The notes under the pieces were generated by a model. The model ran no database searches, was not told the origin of the DNA, and saw nothing but the letters and a program-made list of their open reading frames with translations. From Candidatus Saccharimonadota bacterium (lineage in GTDB: Bacteria > Patescibacteriota > Saccharimonadia > Saccharimonadales > JAQGHD01), in NCBI GenBank assembly GCA_028288965.1, contig JAQGHD010000027.1, forward strand, positions 1 through 52,582: a DNA stretch of 52,582 nucleotides, given 5' to 3'. A program made the position numbers and the translations under genes. Positions within the stretch are counted from its first letter, which is position 1. Every line of letters begins with the position of its first letter. Shown here one piece after another: positions 52,082-52,582 of the stretch.

Positions 52082-52582
52082 ATGACGGAAAAGTTGGAAA
52101 AAAAGTTGCAAGACCTGCCTAAACAGCCCGGCGTTTATTTTCATAAGAATAAACGTGGCAAGATTATTTACGTAGGCAAAGCGGCGGTGCTGCGCAACCG
52201 GGTGCGGCAGTATTTTCAAGCTAGCCGCGGGCGTGATGCCAAAACCGAAGCCCTGGTGGCCGAGATTGCCGACGTGGATTGGATTACGGTAGAGAGCGAA
52301 CTCGACGCTCTGTTTTTAGAAGCCGAGATGATCCGGCGCTACATGCCACCCTACAACATTTTGCTGCGCGATGATAAATCGATGAGTTATATTCGGATTA
52401 GTTACGATAGCGATTATCCCACCGTTACCACCACTCGCCGCCCGTTGGACGACGGCGCTAAATATTTTGGCCCGTACCTTTCAACCATGAGCGTGCGCCA
52501 AGCGCTAAAATTACTGCGGCGAATTTTTCCGTACGCCACCACTCGCACGCCAAATCAAAAACGTGCCACACTCTATTATCAT
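52082..52582 (+). CDS. uvrC: Excinuclease ABC subunit C, 3' partial
   Basis: The first 167 residues are inside the window and the frame is open to the end. The N-terminal GIY-YIG nuclease domain is clear (LPKQPGVYFHKNKRGKIIYVGKAAVLRNRVRQYF, about 13-46), followed by VESELDALFLEAEMIRRYMPPYNILLRDDKSMSYIRI, characteristic of UvrC. It makes the 3' incision with UvrA and UvrB. Confidence 0.95.
   Translation, partial: MTEKLEKKLQDLPKQPGVYFHKNKRGKIIYVGKAAVLRNRVRQYFQASRGRDAKTEALVAEIADVDWITVESELDALFLEAEMIRRYMPPYNILLRDDKSMSYIRISYDSDYPTVTTTRRPLDDGAKYFGPYLSTMSVRQALKLLRRIFPYATTRTPNQKRATLYYH

Overview
The window looks like a chromosomal segment of a Patescibacteria (CPR) genome, most likely Candidatus Saccharibacteria (TM7). 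The evidence is indirect: short housekeeping enzymes (AlaRS ends after its editing domain, MetRS has no C-terminal appendix), tightly packed genes with 4-11 bp overlaps, many -10 boxes only 6-12 bp before the start codon (leaderless transcription), an FtsA-like actin followed by a CPR-style membrane protein with a baseplate-J-like domain, standard use of TGA as stop, and reliance on NAD salvage. No rRNA, tRNA, IS element, prophage or CRISPR array was seen. All gaps between genes are shorter than 300 bp; the longest (25776-26042) is filled by two large hairpins.

Layout. 1-3185: partial methyltransferase, membrane sulfatase-like protein and a VanY-type carboxypeptidase. 3413-6123: DUF2267 protein, trehalase and a DUF475/TerC-like membrane protein. 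6269-7703: convergent pyrF and pyrE, both with altered active-site motifs. 7783-9337: metG behind a methionine-rich 14-residue leader peptide. 9363-16946: a complete NAD salvage regulon (pncA, pncB, nadD, nadE) with its regulator nrtR, a NUDT9-type ADP-ribose hydrolase and a DraG-type ADP-ribosylglycohydrolase; five copies of a 21-bp palindrome (TTAGTGT-N7-ACACTAA type) lie in its two divergent promoter regions. 17045-19627: tatD, two unknown genes and a cysteine desulfurase.

19785-25775 is the most unusual part. It is an F1-like ATPase cluster (b-, delta-, alpha-, gamma-, beta-, epsilon-like) with no subunit a. It is preceded by a secreted protein whose C-terminal hairpin looks like ATP-synthase subunit c but has Ile at the proton-binding carboxylate position. 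It may be a non-proton-pumping F1-like motor or a strongly diverged ATP synthase.

26043-32152 encodes cell-surface proteins: a membrane-anchored beta-helix protein, three related secreted WxL-like proteins, a DUF916/WxLIP-like anchor and an Ig/PKD-like protein. 32297-40649: mnmA, alaS, FtsA-like, baseplate-J-like, ruvX and mltG, plus two unknown genes. 40878-52582: LysM-CHAP hydrolase, obgE, sbcB, exoD, an unknown protein, uvrA, dedA, bL25, trhO, a small membrane protein and the start of uvrC.

Many operon ends carry unusually large hairpins (about 100-140 bp, outer arms 10-23 bp) without clear U-tracts. Three of them share one repeat sequence, and one copy holds a second palindrome flanked by a 7-bp direct duplication. 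MnmA, the cysteine desulfurase and TrhO together cover wobble-uridine modification of tRNA. The NAD genes form a self-contained circuit in which ADP-ribose is probably both the signal and a recycled product.
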